Source of the DNA: Ophiura sarsii
Lineage: Eukaryota > Echinodermata > Ophiuroidea > Amphilepidida > Ophiuridae
Direction: 5' to 3'
DNA: 64,000 nucleotides
NCBI GenBank assembly: GCA_035610835.1
Contig: CM069442.1
Span: 61,667,431-61,731,430, forward strand
Of the stretch, positions 1 through 13,700 are shown in pieces. A program made the translations under genes and the position numbers. The notes beneath the pieces are model-generated. The model had not been told where the DNA came from. It worked only from the letters and a program-made list of their open reading frames with translations, and made no database searches. How positions within the stretch are numbered: position 1 is the first letter of the stretch; the number at the start of each line of letters is the position of its first letter.

Positions 1-326
1 TCATATCAGATTTAAACTGAATAGAAAATATCAAGCCAAGAAACAGTTCAGAGATGCACTTTTCCTAATTTATTAGGAATTCCTTTTACTAGAGAAAAAC
101 GGCTCAAATTGAGCTGTTTTACTCTGATTCTACACCTTTTTCAGAATTCTACTGATTTTATAACTTTACAATATCACATATCGTCGCTGATCTGTCAAAA
201 CCTTGTATCTCCATCCGGCCCTTCAGCGTGTATAAAGTATTACTTTCTTAACCTTGGGCAGTCTGCGTCAAAAATGCAGATCTGTCTAAACTTTGTGAGT
301 GCTCTTGCCCCTGAACATATCTAAAG

Positions 327-1267
327 CAGTAGTGTATCTCCTGGGGGTCGAGGGGTGGGGGTGGGGGGGGGGGGGCAGATTGCCCCTACAGCTCTGACCG
401 GGAAGCCCAGCTAAAACTACCGGGCTAAAAAGATGAGGGGAAGGGAAGAAGAAATGGACAAAATGGAAGATAAAAAAAGGGGAAGGAAAGGGAAAAGGTG
501 AAGGAAAGTGAAAGAAAGGAAGAAGAGAAAGAGGGAAGGAAAAGGGAAAGGAAGAATAAAAAGCAAGGGGAAAGGAAAGAGAAACAAAGGGTAGGTAGGA
601 AAGAAAGAGGATGGGAAATAAATGTAGATAGTCGATGATGAAGGTAAAAGAAGCGAAAAGAAAAATATGTAGATAGTCGATGATGAAGGTAAAAGAAGCG
701 AAAAGAAAACTTGGAGAAGAGAAGAGAATTAACCATCCAAACACTTGATGATTTATGTGTGAGCATGCATTACGTGACTTTCATCAAGGTTAATATAGGA
801 CCTGGAAAGGAATCTCCCCCCCCCCCCCCACCCCCCCCCCCCCCCCCCCCCCCCCACCCACACACACAACACACACACTTTGACTTTGGGGGAATTGTGC
901 CTATTTGGGGAATCTAAGGGATGTACTTTATTCCCATCTAATTGACAATTGACCCTTGCCCGGCTTGATGGAAATTTAGTATAAAAATATTAAATTGTTG
1001 CGTGCTATGTGCGAATTTGTCCTGGAATATCATTATAGAAGCCTGTTTAAAACATAATGTACCTTGATGATGGCCCAAATTTGTGTAAATATATGTGTTT
1101 TAAAATGTGCGTGCTACGCCCATTTCAAACTTACGATGTGACGTCATTCGAGCCCAGCCGCGCTATTTGTTTGTTACCTGAGGGTCGAACTGGTTACCGG
1201 GGGAAAATGCCCTTTGCCCCCTCCCCCCCCCCCCCCCCCCTGACAAGTGACCCCAGATACGCCACTG
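327..1267. mobile_element. Non-autonomous DNA element with CAGTRGYGTATCT ends
   Basis: Left end cagtagtgtatct; the right end, reverse-complemented, is cagtggcgtatct; then both run into a G-rich stretch. It interrupts the interspersed repeat above. No target duplication is seen, and a few bases of the host repeat appear lost. Inside: a purine-only tract of about 290 bases (433-722), a 45-base tandem pair at 623-712, and poly-C tracts at 812-855 and 1222-1240. Confidence 0.6.
623..712 (+). repeat. 45-base tandem duplication
   Basis: Two nearly identical copies of a unit starting tgtagatagtcgatgatg, period 45, inside a GA-rich tract. Open reading frames through it on the other strand are products of composition. 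Confidence 0.85.
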
Positions 1268-2401
1268 GTTTTACTTTATACATAAATTATGCTGAAGGGC
1301 CAGAAAAACATACAAGGTTTTGACAGAATAGCTAGCTACGATTGTTTTGTGCCTGTAAACCTTTTTGTAAAAGAGCTATTATGGGAATGGTCAACACACT
1401 TTTTAGGGAATTGTCAATACACAAGTTGGATCTTTTTTGAGACAAAAACTTGGAGACAAATTTGCTGCCAAAGATATTGATTATGAAAATGAGCATACAA
1501 TATTAGTATAGTTTGAATGCCCGCAGTCCTGAGTCTAGTCAGTGAAGAACAATGCTTTGCAATGGAACATACCCGTACATTTTTAATTTGTATTGCTTCG
1601 GTACTGCAGTATTGTAATTTTTGTTGCCTGGTCACAGTCTCCATGGTTAGAGCAGTTATTATAAAAACCATGACAACAAAGACAATGGCAGTTCAGTCAG
1701 AAGCACTTGTCATCAGAAATCGATATATATATATGATTCATAAAACTGAACCAGGAAACAAAACCAAAATAACACTTGCAATATTTTCCTGTCAGTTCTA
1801 GTTTTCAGGTCAGGTCGAAAACGGAATTGGTTAAAAATTACTCGGGTTTTTAAAATGTAAGAACTGTTAAATTGTGAATGTTGTTTTGCAATGATTATGA
1901 TGAAGTGTATGTAAGACATTTATTTTTTATTTTTTATTTATGAAATAGTCATGTTTAATTATTTGTATTTAAAATAAATAAATGTCCTTTTCAGTATAGT
2001 CAAACAGAATTTAGTTTAATAGAAGTTACTGCTAATTAGAAATTTAAAAGAATTAAAAATCTTGAGAATTTTGTTATAAATATTAGAAATAATCACACAA
2101 GGGTGGCCATTTAGAAAATATTATGTAGGAAAATAATGCACATAAATATAGATCAGAAATATGAACCATCAAAATACTAAGTATTAAACTGCCCTAGATA
2201 ACTCGCCAGATGTCACATACTTTTAGGAATACATGACAAAACAAAAATCATGTTTTGACAATGGGACTACAGATTCATAAGACGATGATGTAATAATAAT
2301 ATTTTAATTTTAGTAAATATAGTCTTTTTCTGTAGAAGGTACATTTGATCATGTGACATCCTTTTAATTTAACCCATCATATCACATAACACAAATATAT
2401 A

Positions 2402-3339
2402 CACCTAACACAAAAAGTCCCTGACCAGGTGCTTTGATGTTGGCTAATCCAAAATCAATAATCGGTACCAAAAATCTGAGATTTATTTTCTTCTTCGAAG
2501 TTTGATACCCTATACATAAAAATTGAATGGACACCTTTAAATAAAGTTATGATGATTTCATTAACCACGACTAACGACGACAAAGTTGCACTCGAATTGG
2601 TTTCCTAGTGGGATATCATTGATTTATATCTAGTCCACTGTGTGCTATTTGAACCAGGTATGGAGATATGGGTTACATGCATCTACTACAGGGAGTCTGT
2701 ACTCACACATTTTCACTGCGTAATCACACACTAAGCATTGATATCCCATAGAAACCCAATGTTAGTGCAATTATTTTTTGGTAAAAAAAGTTGACGTGCC
2801 CTTTCAGGGCCAGAGTCTGGGTCGGGCAGTTGGATTTTTTTTTTTATTGATTTTTTTACTTTAAACAGGGAGATACTACAAAAAAAGACGTTTTAAAGAT
2901 TTTTGTTTTGTTTTGATTTTTTGATTTTTGATTTGATTTTTGTTGTTGATTTTTTTGATTTTTGATTTTTAAACAAGCAGATACTACTCAAAAACAAGTT
3001 TTCATCTTTCTTTATTGTTATGTGCTTCTTTCAATTTTTTTTGTAATTTTTTTGTAATTTTGTAATTTTGTAATTTGAAAAGAAGAAGAAGAAAAAAATA
3101 GCGACCCTAGATTTCCGAAAATTCGGATCAGTCGGAAAGGGCAAGTCAACTTCTTTTTTTTGTTGCCTAGTTGTTGTCATTGAAACAATCATAACTTCCA
3201 CTCTTATCCATTTTTATGAATGAAGTATCAAACTACGGAGAAGGAATTTGCTCATTAAATGAATATCTCAGATTTTTCGTATTGATTTTGGATTAGCCAA
3301 CATCAAAGCACCATGGTCAGGGACTGTTTGTGTTAGGTG
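2402..3339. mobile_element. TA-flanked foldback element (Tc1/mariner-like)
   Basis: Terminal inverted repeats begin CACCTAACACAAA and stay alignable for about 100 bases, including TTTGATGTTGGCTAATCC. TA dinucleotides flank both ends (2400-2401, 3340-3341). The centre is T-rich with GATTTTT runs. No transposase reading frame. Confidence 0.8.
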
Positions 3340-4589
3340 TATATATGAAGGACCATTTGCTTCATGAATAAAAATGGAAGTGGTACAACTTGTGGTTTGT
3401 ACTGTCATTTTTGGGGGACAGTATAGTAATTATTATGCATTGTGGTTTACACAAATAAGATAGGCCAAGGAGACTAATTGCCTCATCATATCCTGTCAGA
3501 AGCTAATATAGCTTTAAAATCAGGGCTGACCCTCAAAACTTGCCCATTTGTTTTAGGTCTTGCTAATTACTTTGGCCAACTAATTAGAATAGCTGACTGT
3601 ACATCAGTCACATTGTGTTCAAATTACTGAACATTTTGTGTGAGCTCAAACTAAAAGTAGTTCCTTTTATAGCACCGTTGTAATCCTGTAGTGGTTTTTT
3701 AATGTTCCTATTTCGAAATTGCCTTAGTCTTTAGAAAGAAAAATATTTCTGTAATATATTTTTGTGGTGAGTTTACAGTTTAAATTAAAGATATTTTGTA
3801 TTCACCCTGTAAATATCTACCCACCACTTGTTCATTCACAAGTTATGATATCAACTATCCTGACTACAGGAAGGAACCATGACTCCTGACAGAAAAGTGT
3901 AAAGCTATGACTGAACAAAAGTGTTACTCAATCTATTGTTTAGTAGCCCAATTGAACCTTAATTGGGTATCATCCCGGGGATAACATTAAGGGCGATATC
4001 AGTATTTCTAGGAGAGGGATCAATTCTTCTTTGCACAATGCATTAATATACATGGGTATAAATTAATTAACACCACCCATTGGAATCATACATCACACAC
4101 GTGATGTTAGGCACACACGAAAATGTTTGATTGTCCATAGATCCCTTTCAGAAGTGGAGTTCGTTGGTCGGGAAAAGTATTTAATTAATAACATTTTTAT
4201 TTATTTTTGAATCACATTCAAAAGATGCATAATTAACTTTGAAATAGTTACTCCATATTTATGAATGGGTTATTCACTTCATTCATGATTCAAAACAGTT
4301 TAAAAGACTAAAGACAAGACACCATGACAAATATATTGTAGCATATATCCAGGAAGCAAAATTATGGGGGGAAAAAATCTGGAATTTCCAAAATAAGGGT
4401 CGATATTCATTTGTACAGTAAAAGCAACAAAAAAAGTTGTTCTCAGTTTTCAAAATTAGGGTCGGTCGGATGAGGACAATTTTTTTTTGCCTCATGATGT
4501 GATCACTTTTTAAAATCTAATTGGGCTACTTTTCACCATATTCTGGTAACACTGACTGATTATCCCATATTCTTACTTGTTTGATACAG
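3340..4589. other. Upstream region of tetraspanin 1, no clear feature
   Basis: AT-rich DNA before the ATG exon. It should hold the promoter or a 5' untranslated exon, but no TATA box, initiator or GC-rich promoter can be picked out with confidence. Confidence 0.5.
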
Positions 4590-4665
4590 GATCAACACCA
4601 TCTCCAGTCATTAAGTGATCTGCTTTTGTTTCTGAGAATACGTGAATATACAAGACTCGTCAATC

Positions 4666-4731
4666 ATGGGTGTCGAAGGCTTTCCCAAGATTATCAAGTA
4701 TCTCCTTTTTGTGTTCAACCTGCTATTCTTT
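4666..4731 (+). CDS. Tetraspanin 1 coding exon 1
   Basis: 22 codons: the cytoplasmic N-terminus ([14 protein letters not shown]) and the first half of TM1, then donor gtaagt at 4732. The ATG is the only one that opens a tetraspanin-like N-terminus. The exon probably begins at 4590 after a pyrimidine-poor acceptor (gatacag), with 76 bases of 5' UTR. Confidence 0.92.
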
Positions 4732-7700
4732 GTAAGTATTAATGTGTTTTATATTAACATTTTTTTAGTTGTTTTTATGATATTTTTATTATTTTCCATA
4801 CTCTAGGGAAAAAACCTTTGTATAGTGCAAAATCAGGTTACTTTACATGTATGTTCAATTGCTGTTATAATTGCATTGACCATTAGTGTAAATATGTTGG
4901 GGTTTTCCTAAGAATCTAATGCAAATGAAACAAAGATATAGGCCTAAGGCTATAATATACGTTGCACAGTAAGATTATAGAACAAAATTTTTCTTTAACA
5001 ATCTATATAATATTGTCAAGGTTTTATCAGTACAAATCTAAATGAACCAATAATATAATTTTGAAAGACTTGAGAAATGGGATGGGTTAAAAGGATGTTT
5101 TTAAAGTAGTTCACCAAAATGTTATATTGTACTGTTGAGGTTATGTGGGTTCATAGAAGAATACGCAACAATATCTTTAGATTATTTTATTTCCATATTT
5201 CAGATCTCTGGCTGCGGTATTCTAGCCCTCGGTATCACATTGAATGTGAACAATGGCGGATATGCTACCCTGTTACCCAGTGTGCCGTTCCTTAACGCCG
5301 CTAACATGTGCATTGCGGTGGGAGTCATCGTAATGCTTGTTGGGTTTGTAGGATGTTGCGGAGCCATCAAAGAAAATGGATGCATGTTGCTTATCGTAAG
5401 TAATGGTGACTTTTAATACTAATGGTGTAAATTCTAACCGTTTATCCGTTTAAACGCTCGTAGGGCGTTTAAACGGTTACAGAATTCGCTAAACGGCTAA
5501 ACGTAAGCCCTAATAAAATTTTAAAAGTCCGACTAAATTTTAGGTTAACAAGTAAGCTTACTCGTAATTCTCATTCCATACCAACCATTACAGCCTTGTT
5601 GTACCAAATATAAATACGATAACGTTTCTAGAAATAAATTCCCCAAAAAACCCGGTCGGAACGGCCTTGTTGTACCAAGTATGTCAAAATTATTACGATA
5701 ACGTTTCTAGAAATAGAAACCTGGTAGAAATCAACCATGGCCTTTCATACATGCATTATATCGATATTGTTAAACGACTGAGGATTTAGACTAAGAATAA
5801 AAATGGCGGACTAACGAAATGTGACGATCGCGATCGCAATGAAATCAATGCAAATAACTGGCATATCTATCTATTCGATATAGTGCAGAATTCATTTATT
5901 TATGAATACAAATACGTTTAAACGTTTAAACGCTTTTTTTTTAAATAGTTTAAACGGATAGTTCATTAAACGGAAATTTACAACATTATTTAATACCAAC
6001 TGGAGCTATGTTGTGGATTGTTAGTATCATAATCCTAACCACTAATCCAGGATCTCACTTTTGGGAAGAGAAATCAACAAATAAATTGTCGCTCCTCGAC
6101 CGGGAATCGAACCGGGGACCCTCCGGACCAAAATCCTGGCCCCCAATGGGCCCATAGGCAAGCCACAGCTCTCAATTATTCGTTCGCGCAGTATACTGTA
6201 CTCACTATATAGCCTTGGTTGATAACGTCATCAAAATCCATTCGCACATGGACTTGGAAGTAGTATTTTGAGTACGCAAGGCTGTTAGGGATGAATCACA
6301 TGTAACTACCAGATAATGACCATGAACTACCAGTTACTAACAAGTGAACTGCATTGTTGTAGGTAGTATAAACCTCACTCCCACAGTCTTTCAGTGGGAA
6401 TAGACTGAAGAACAGGTAGGAATGTAAAAGGGAGGACATGGCCCCTCGGGGCTGCCCAGGCTAAATTCTCAGTGACTATCTTTATATAACCGGGGAAGGG
6501 GGGGGGGGAGGTAGGCGCAGCATGGGATAGACCTCGTGTGTGCACGCAAACAGGTGCTGCTGGCAGTATGATTTTATAAGACGTAGTGGGGTTAGGGTAG
6601 GGGACTGTATTGATCCTTTCAGCTTAGTCGCTTACAATGATACATTTTGTTAGTGTGAACTATGCAATGACTAAGTGATGCTAGTAATGTACAGTGTAAA
6701 CCTGTTGCCTTTTCAAGGATGACAAATCATGTGGTGGGAGGCACCAAGTTGTTGTTTTTGTATGCTGAAATTGCTCACACAAATAAGGCTGAGATTTCAA
6801 TACTGACATAACTGGGACATTTTAAGTATGCACAATTCCACCCATTTTCTGGCATGCACTTATAATGGTATTTTATGCCTAAATCGCAGGGCTATATGTG
6901 ATATGTTACAATGGATTGTACTCGACTAACGCTTCACTCACCGAGGGACTGGTTCATCAATCACAATAATAATTAATTTTGTATTTCTTGTGTCTGCCAT
7001 AGCCCCTTAAAAATTATGTGCAATATTTTAAACGTGTACAATTAAAGCAATATTGGTCTTATACAAGTAGTTAATTCATCATAATATCAATTGCTTTAAA
7101 CAAACAAATATAGGTACATGATTAGACCACAATTTTCTAGTAGCTAGCAGGCCTCAAATTAAGAAATAGATTGGGCACTGCGATTTAAGTCAATTTGAAA
7201 GGGGCACCAATTGTTTCTTCTCCAAGGCAATTATGTACTCTGAATGTGGTGAAAACAGCCCGAAATTGAGGGCATCAAGGCAACTAGGTGGGACATCCAA
7301 GCAGTTGCCTTTAATGCCTTGGATTAATTTGAACCCTGGTTGCTAGCCATGTATGCAAATAATGATACACACTGTGTTTAGTTTCCTATTCTTTATCATT
7401 TTTATATAAATATTTGTTTTCTTCCAGTTTTTCTTTTTGCTGTTCATCATTTTCATCTTGGAGATTGCCGCTGGAATTCTTGGATTTGTATACCAAAGTC
7501 AGGTTCAAGAATATGTTACTAGCGACTTGCAGAATGGGTTGAAAAAGTATGAGACTGAAGAGGGTCTCCAGGCTGCGTGGGATCGTCTGCAGCCAGAGGT
7601 AGGTTCTAATCCTGGATGGGTGTCAATTTGATTTTGCTGTGCAAGAATGTATTGCTGATGATGTGAAAAATATGTATCATTTATTTATGTATAAACGGAT

Positions 7701-10700
7701 CATAAGAGCTAAATTGTACCCCTCATTTTGAGAACATTTTTCACATTTTGCCTAAATTTCCCAACAGAAATTGGCTTTCATGAAAGTATCCAAAATGTTT
7801 GGAATCTAGGATATGTCTGCACGTTCTACAGGACCTCTCAGGTTGGGTCGGCTTATCTTTTTTTCATTCAAAATGTCACCAACAATCAGAAAAATCTTTC
7901 TTTTCTAAAATATTTGAGACCTGTCATTCTGGTATAGTCGTGAATCATCCGTGTGTGATAACTAATAAATTATTAAATGAAGAGCTAATAAATTGATAAT
8001 AACTAATAATATTATTATATTCACATCAAAGTTTTATGAATTTGTTTGATGTTTTCTACTCAGCTCGAATGTTGTGGTGTCGAGAGTTATGCTGACTGGG
8101 TGAACGCATCGTTTCCAGAGGGACAATTTCCAGACTCTTGCTGCAAAGAGTACGAGATGGATTGTGGCGAAAAAGAAGGCGGCACAGCAGGACCATGGGA
8201 ACAGGTAACCATAACAACAACATATTGTTTCTAGTAGTAATTGTACCAGCGTTGAAACGGTTAATTGTGTTTGTTTATTGTATGGCCTGATACTATACTT
8301 TGCTCCACACGGAGTATGAATGTTACATCAGTGTGCATTATAATGATAGAGTCATCATTTACATGCATATCTCTTGATTTGCCTTTGTTTAGGCCAAGAA
8401 AAAAAGATCTGTCTCACATACCCGCTCGCATAAGTATGTGGAGTCACTTTTGGCCACATAACCATGGCCTGAAAAAATGGTTTTTTCCCAGCAAACGATT
8501 CCAAATTTCCCTCCAAAATGGAATGCATTTCTTTAATGAAAGAGTAACATTTCCCTCCAAATGCCAAAATTTCCCTCCAAATGCTCAAATTTCCCTGCAA
8601 GGAGATTTCTGTATTGCCTACTTTTTATGCAAAATGGCCCAAATTTAGGCCTTTTTTTTAGTTGTTCAGAAAAAATGGCTCAGAAAGGGGTGGGGGAGTG
8701 GGCCAAAAGAAATCCACGTTTAGCATAACTAGTTTTTCATTTAAAAAAATTATTAAAAAACACTGCATATCGCATAGCTATTTTCCAAAATGTATTTGAG
8801 ACAGACCTTCTTTTTTTTCTTCCCTATTAACTAGAAAATGCTCTGATTTCACATGTAAATGAGGTATAGCAATTGTAAATGATATGTGCAAATTACTCGT
8901 CCCGGCCGGTCCACACGGCGCCGTCCGGCCGTCGTAGCTACAACCCTAGTGCTGACTGTATGAAAGTATGAATTTGTGATTAGTATAATATGCACTGAGT
9001 TCGTTGCATGGAGGAAAATGAACACACTATTAGAGAAGTAGATATGGTTTCTAATGGACATTTGTCAACATGTTTACAACCAAAACTTCTTATTCTTTAT
9101 ACCAGTTTTTATATGAATTTTGGACTTTTAATCCGAAAATCACAACATATATTTTTGAAACCCTGGTGTTGTTAATTAATTTTGTACAGGGCTGTGCTGA
9201 CAAGTTCATTGACCTCATTGAAGGAAACATCTACTATGTGGGAGCAGTATGCATAGGTATTGCTGTGTTTGAGGTAAGTAGACAGATGTGAACATGACTA
9301 TAAGATATAAGATCTGTGGGATAAAGTGTACTTTAGGTCCCAGTCATACATCAATTACAAAGTGGAATTAAGTGCCTCTGTATAACTATACCCCCGGAGG
9401 GGGGGGGGGGGTGTGCACTCAACTTTATTTTGGGTAGGATGTGCCGCACAGGGTCTCAAAAGGGGGGGCTACAGAACTGAACTGAGTGGATTTTATGATG
9501 AAAAATAGGGTCTTAGGAACTGATTTTTTTCTCAAAAAAGTAGGTCTTGAGAACTGGCCTATAATTCAATTTTGATTAGCAAGAACGCAAATGTTCGATT
9601 TCTTCTTTTGTTGTTAGAACGCAAAATTTTCGAAGAATCTGGGCTTTGGAACGCAAAATTTCGCGATTTTTAAATTTTCAATCAAATTGGGGTCTTAAGA
9701 ACTGATGCAGGCTCAAAAGGGGGGGGGGTCATAAGAGCTAGCAGCAGAGGGTGAAAAAGGGGGTCTTCAGCGTGGCACATACCTATACCCTTTTCCAATG
9801 TCAGTGCCCCCCCCCCCCCCGGGACTATACCATGTACTTTATTCTGTTAAAGACTTGATGAATGACTGGGACCAGTGTTCAAATTGAGAAAAAATATCAG
9901 GTTTTCCAGCGGATAACCATGAACGATGAAATCAGGTTATCCGCCAATGTTTTTGGTTGTCCACCAAAGTAACTACAGCACAAATATTCAGGAAGTAAGG
10001 TCATCCAACAGATAACCTGCATTAAAATTTGGGTTAAATCCGCCAGCATTTTTGGGCTTCAGGAAGCCTGGATTACCACTTAATTTGAACACTGACTGGG
10101 ACCTATTAAAGTACACACATACCTAATGACTATTTGTTTTTATTGGGGATCGAGTGGAGTTTTATTTCAGTCAGACCAAACATGGTTTGAAATTTTAATC
10201 AATATATTTTGTAAAGGTATTGATAGGTATTAATTGGTATTAATTAGGTATTATTAACATTAGTCCTTCATTGTGACGAATCATACTTCTACTAGCCACA
10301 GCAAGGAAGTGAAATCCATGTGATAATTACACACACAACCTTCATGCGATTATGTAATAACAGGCTAAAAGTAAATTTTCTGTTTGAACTAGGTATAAAT
10401 CCAAATACATGTTAATGTAAAGGACTCAAAATGTTTTGAGTTGACATAGACTTTTAAACCTTTTAATATTTCAATTGAGATTTTTGTTCAACAGTCCGTG
10501 TTTATTCAACATTAAAACACACACAGATATTGCTCAACACATTTTGTTCAATCCTCAAAACCTTTGTTTATGGTATCAAATTGTTCTTACATGCTACTGT
10601 TAAAACATTTTTGTGATATAGGAAATACATTTGGAATAAGGGTCGGAAAACAGATGTTTTTTTCATGACTTTTATCATAATTTGTTCCCAAATTATGGTC

Positions 10701-13700
10701 AGTCCATAAGACAAACAATGCACAACAAAAACACATTTTAGGGGATAGCTTCAAAATTTTGGCAACACAGGAAAATCAATGAGTCTAAATATTCCTGTAG
10801 TTTTCTCCTTTTTAATTTGTTTTCTTCAAACTCTGTTCAAAATGTGAGGAACATGACAGATCTTCGGTAAACATGGTTCAATGTTTTTTTGAAAATAAGG
10901 TTGATTTTATGGTCACTTTTCATTTTGCTGGTGTCAATTCTCTACTAAAAAGGATCCTTCCCATGAGACATAAATAATACAAGTTCAAATAGAAGTAATC
11001 TTGGTGTTAGATGCTATAACTACTTTCTTCGCTCATCTATCTTCGGTTTTCTCTTCAATATGTATTGTCTTGACACCCCTATCTTTGGGTAACTCATCCA
11101 TGTTTAATGTTTGGGCTCATCATCTATCTTTGGACTTTTCACTGATATTTATCATCAGTGGTGCCTATCTTTGGGTAACACATGCATGTTTATTGTCTGG
11201 GTTCATTTATATTGTTGGGATACTCACCAATGCATTTCTTTTTCATCATGATGTTTGTTTGTATTCTTCATTCAGCTCTTCGGCATGGGGTTGTCCATGT
11301 TCCTCTATTGCCATTTCAAGAACGAAGCCTCGGAAGTTGCTTAAAAAAGTACATTGTTATTCTACTTTAGTATGCATATTTACAAATTATTTAGCCTGCC
11401 GTCAAAACAAATTCGCATGGTAGTCTTTAAAGGATTATAATGCATGTACGGCATGAAGTTTGACCCCTGAACCCCACTCTGTGTTGTGATTAAAACCGTG
11501 TCGAAAATTGTGTTTGTATTCGCCAATATTTAATACTTTTAAAATGTTAAACACATCCTCACATTCTAAAGCCATCAGTCGGTTATAATCAACCATGATT
11601 AATTTCTGTTGCAATAGTAACAACCATAATTGTGACTAAACAATGTTCTAAATTTGTGTTGTATTCCCCAATATGTAATTCTTTTAACTTTTAAACACAA
11701 CCTCACATTCTAAAGCCATCAGTCAGTTATAATCAACCGTGATTGATATCTGTTGCAATATTAACCCCCTGAGAACTACCAGCCGATTGGTTGAAATTTA
11801 GAATGTGTCAAATATTGTGCCAATCAGAGACACCATTAGAATAATTACAATTTTCAAAAATATTAGCATAACATATTTATTTATATAAGCAAAACTGTAA
11901 TTGGTCATCAAAATGATTATATCATGTAATTGACCAATGGGAATCATTGTACGAAAGACAGGTAGTGCCCAGGGGGTTAACAACCATAATCGTGACTTAC
12001 ACAATGTTCTTTATAATTTGTATTGTATTCACCAAAATGTAATGCTTTTTAAAATTTAAATATAACCTCACATTCTAAATCCATCATTTGGTTATTATCA
12101 ACCGTGATTAAAGTTGGTTGCAGTAGTAACAACTATAATGCCAATTTCAATTCAAGGCCAATTAATACAATATTAAATTGGAACTCTCAGTATACATATT
12201 ACAAATTGTCATTAAATTGAACTGGGTGTGTTCTTTAATACTGACTGCAACAATAAATATCAAATAATTGAAAACAGAAAGATGAATTATTAAAACTGTT
12301 TTAACTACTAGGACTACAACTAAGGCCCTGAAATAAATTCCATTTCAGCATCATGTTAGGTATCAGTTTAGATATAATAACTAATATTGAAAATGCTTCC
12401 AATGTAATTAATTGAAATACCACACACAGACACGCATTTCAATAAATCAAGACAATTTGCACATGTATAATATTTCTACATGTATGACTTCTACAATCTA
12501 AAATATTACATGTGTTTCATTTTGAAAATTACTTCAAGGTATATTATGTGATCTTTTCCAGGAGATGCCCTTAATTCTCGAAAAAAAATTGAAGCAGATT
12601 TTCTTGCAGATTTATATTTCTTATCATAAATCATAAATATATTCCGGGTTACAGAAGGATACGATTCCTATTAAAATATTCAATACAGACATTTTTTTAA
12701 TTGGTCGACTACAAAAAAGATTTTGAGAGCAAACAAGCGCCATGTATAGTCAGTTGATGTATGCATACAAATAAGGTTACCTCCCAGGGCTTTATGGTAT
12801 TTTAAAATGGAAATAGTGGCAAAGATTTGCATTCTTTTAACCGGTTTGAACATATACTTACGAATTACTTATGGTAATATTTTGCATTGGGTACTTTTTA
12901 TCTGGGACTAATATATCTAAATACATAATTAGTCTCAGCTTTTTATAAACTTTAAAAAAAATGCCTTCATAACATCAATTTTCTCTCATTTTAGATATGC
13001 TTTAGGCTATAAAAATAATAACAGTATCATCGATATTGGTTTTGAAATGTCCATGTTTCAGAAAGGTGGTTTTGATAGGCGTTGTGTGTGTGTATTCATG
13101 CATGCATAGCCTTTGATGTTTTAATGCAGTTATCATTGTGTTGCCGTGGTGAATATACAGGGTGTCGTAAGATGCTTCATTTTGGATGGTTTCCTAACTT
13201 CTTTTATCGGTATTATAATATTGCAAATTTGTAATCACATTGTAAACAAATCTAACCGAAATGGATGAGGATCTTTTGATCCTCTGTATGATTTGATATA
13301 AAGATATTACAATCATTAACCTGTGTACAGTGATGCTATATAGCATAACAGCTTATTAATTATTGCTCATGAAATTCTAATACACTGGCATATGTAGATA
13401 CACATGCTTTCATAGATGAAACCTGGCTTGTACATAAATACTTTGTGGAACTGTGGATCACTGAAATGTGCTCTGATGTCAAAGGATTTTCATTTCATAT
13501 GTCTTTAAACATAATTTGATTTAGCACAAATGCAATGAATTAAGTTGAAATCAAAACACAACTACTTCGGGGTTCTCTGTATGAACATACATCATGATTA
13601 TGATACCATAATAAAGAGGTTTCATGGAATCGGAATAGAAGCATCTTTTTTCTACTCTGTAGATAATTGCATGGTAGTGTCCTGTGTTGAAGTCTAGTTC

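Larger units (their letters stand above)
175..1330 (+). repeat. Interspersed repeat split by an insertion
   Basis: 175-326 and 1268-1330 together match copies at 56400-56640 and 56978-57215. Shared words include gctcttgcccctgaacat, tttactttatac and gctgaagggccagaaaaaca. The two halves are separated by the insertion at 327-1267. Confidence 0.65.

Noticed and set aside
286..766. Phe/Ser-rich minus-strand frames of 113 and 152 codons
   Set aside because: They are translations of a purine-only tract and carry no domain; composition alone explains them.
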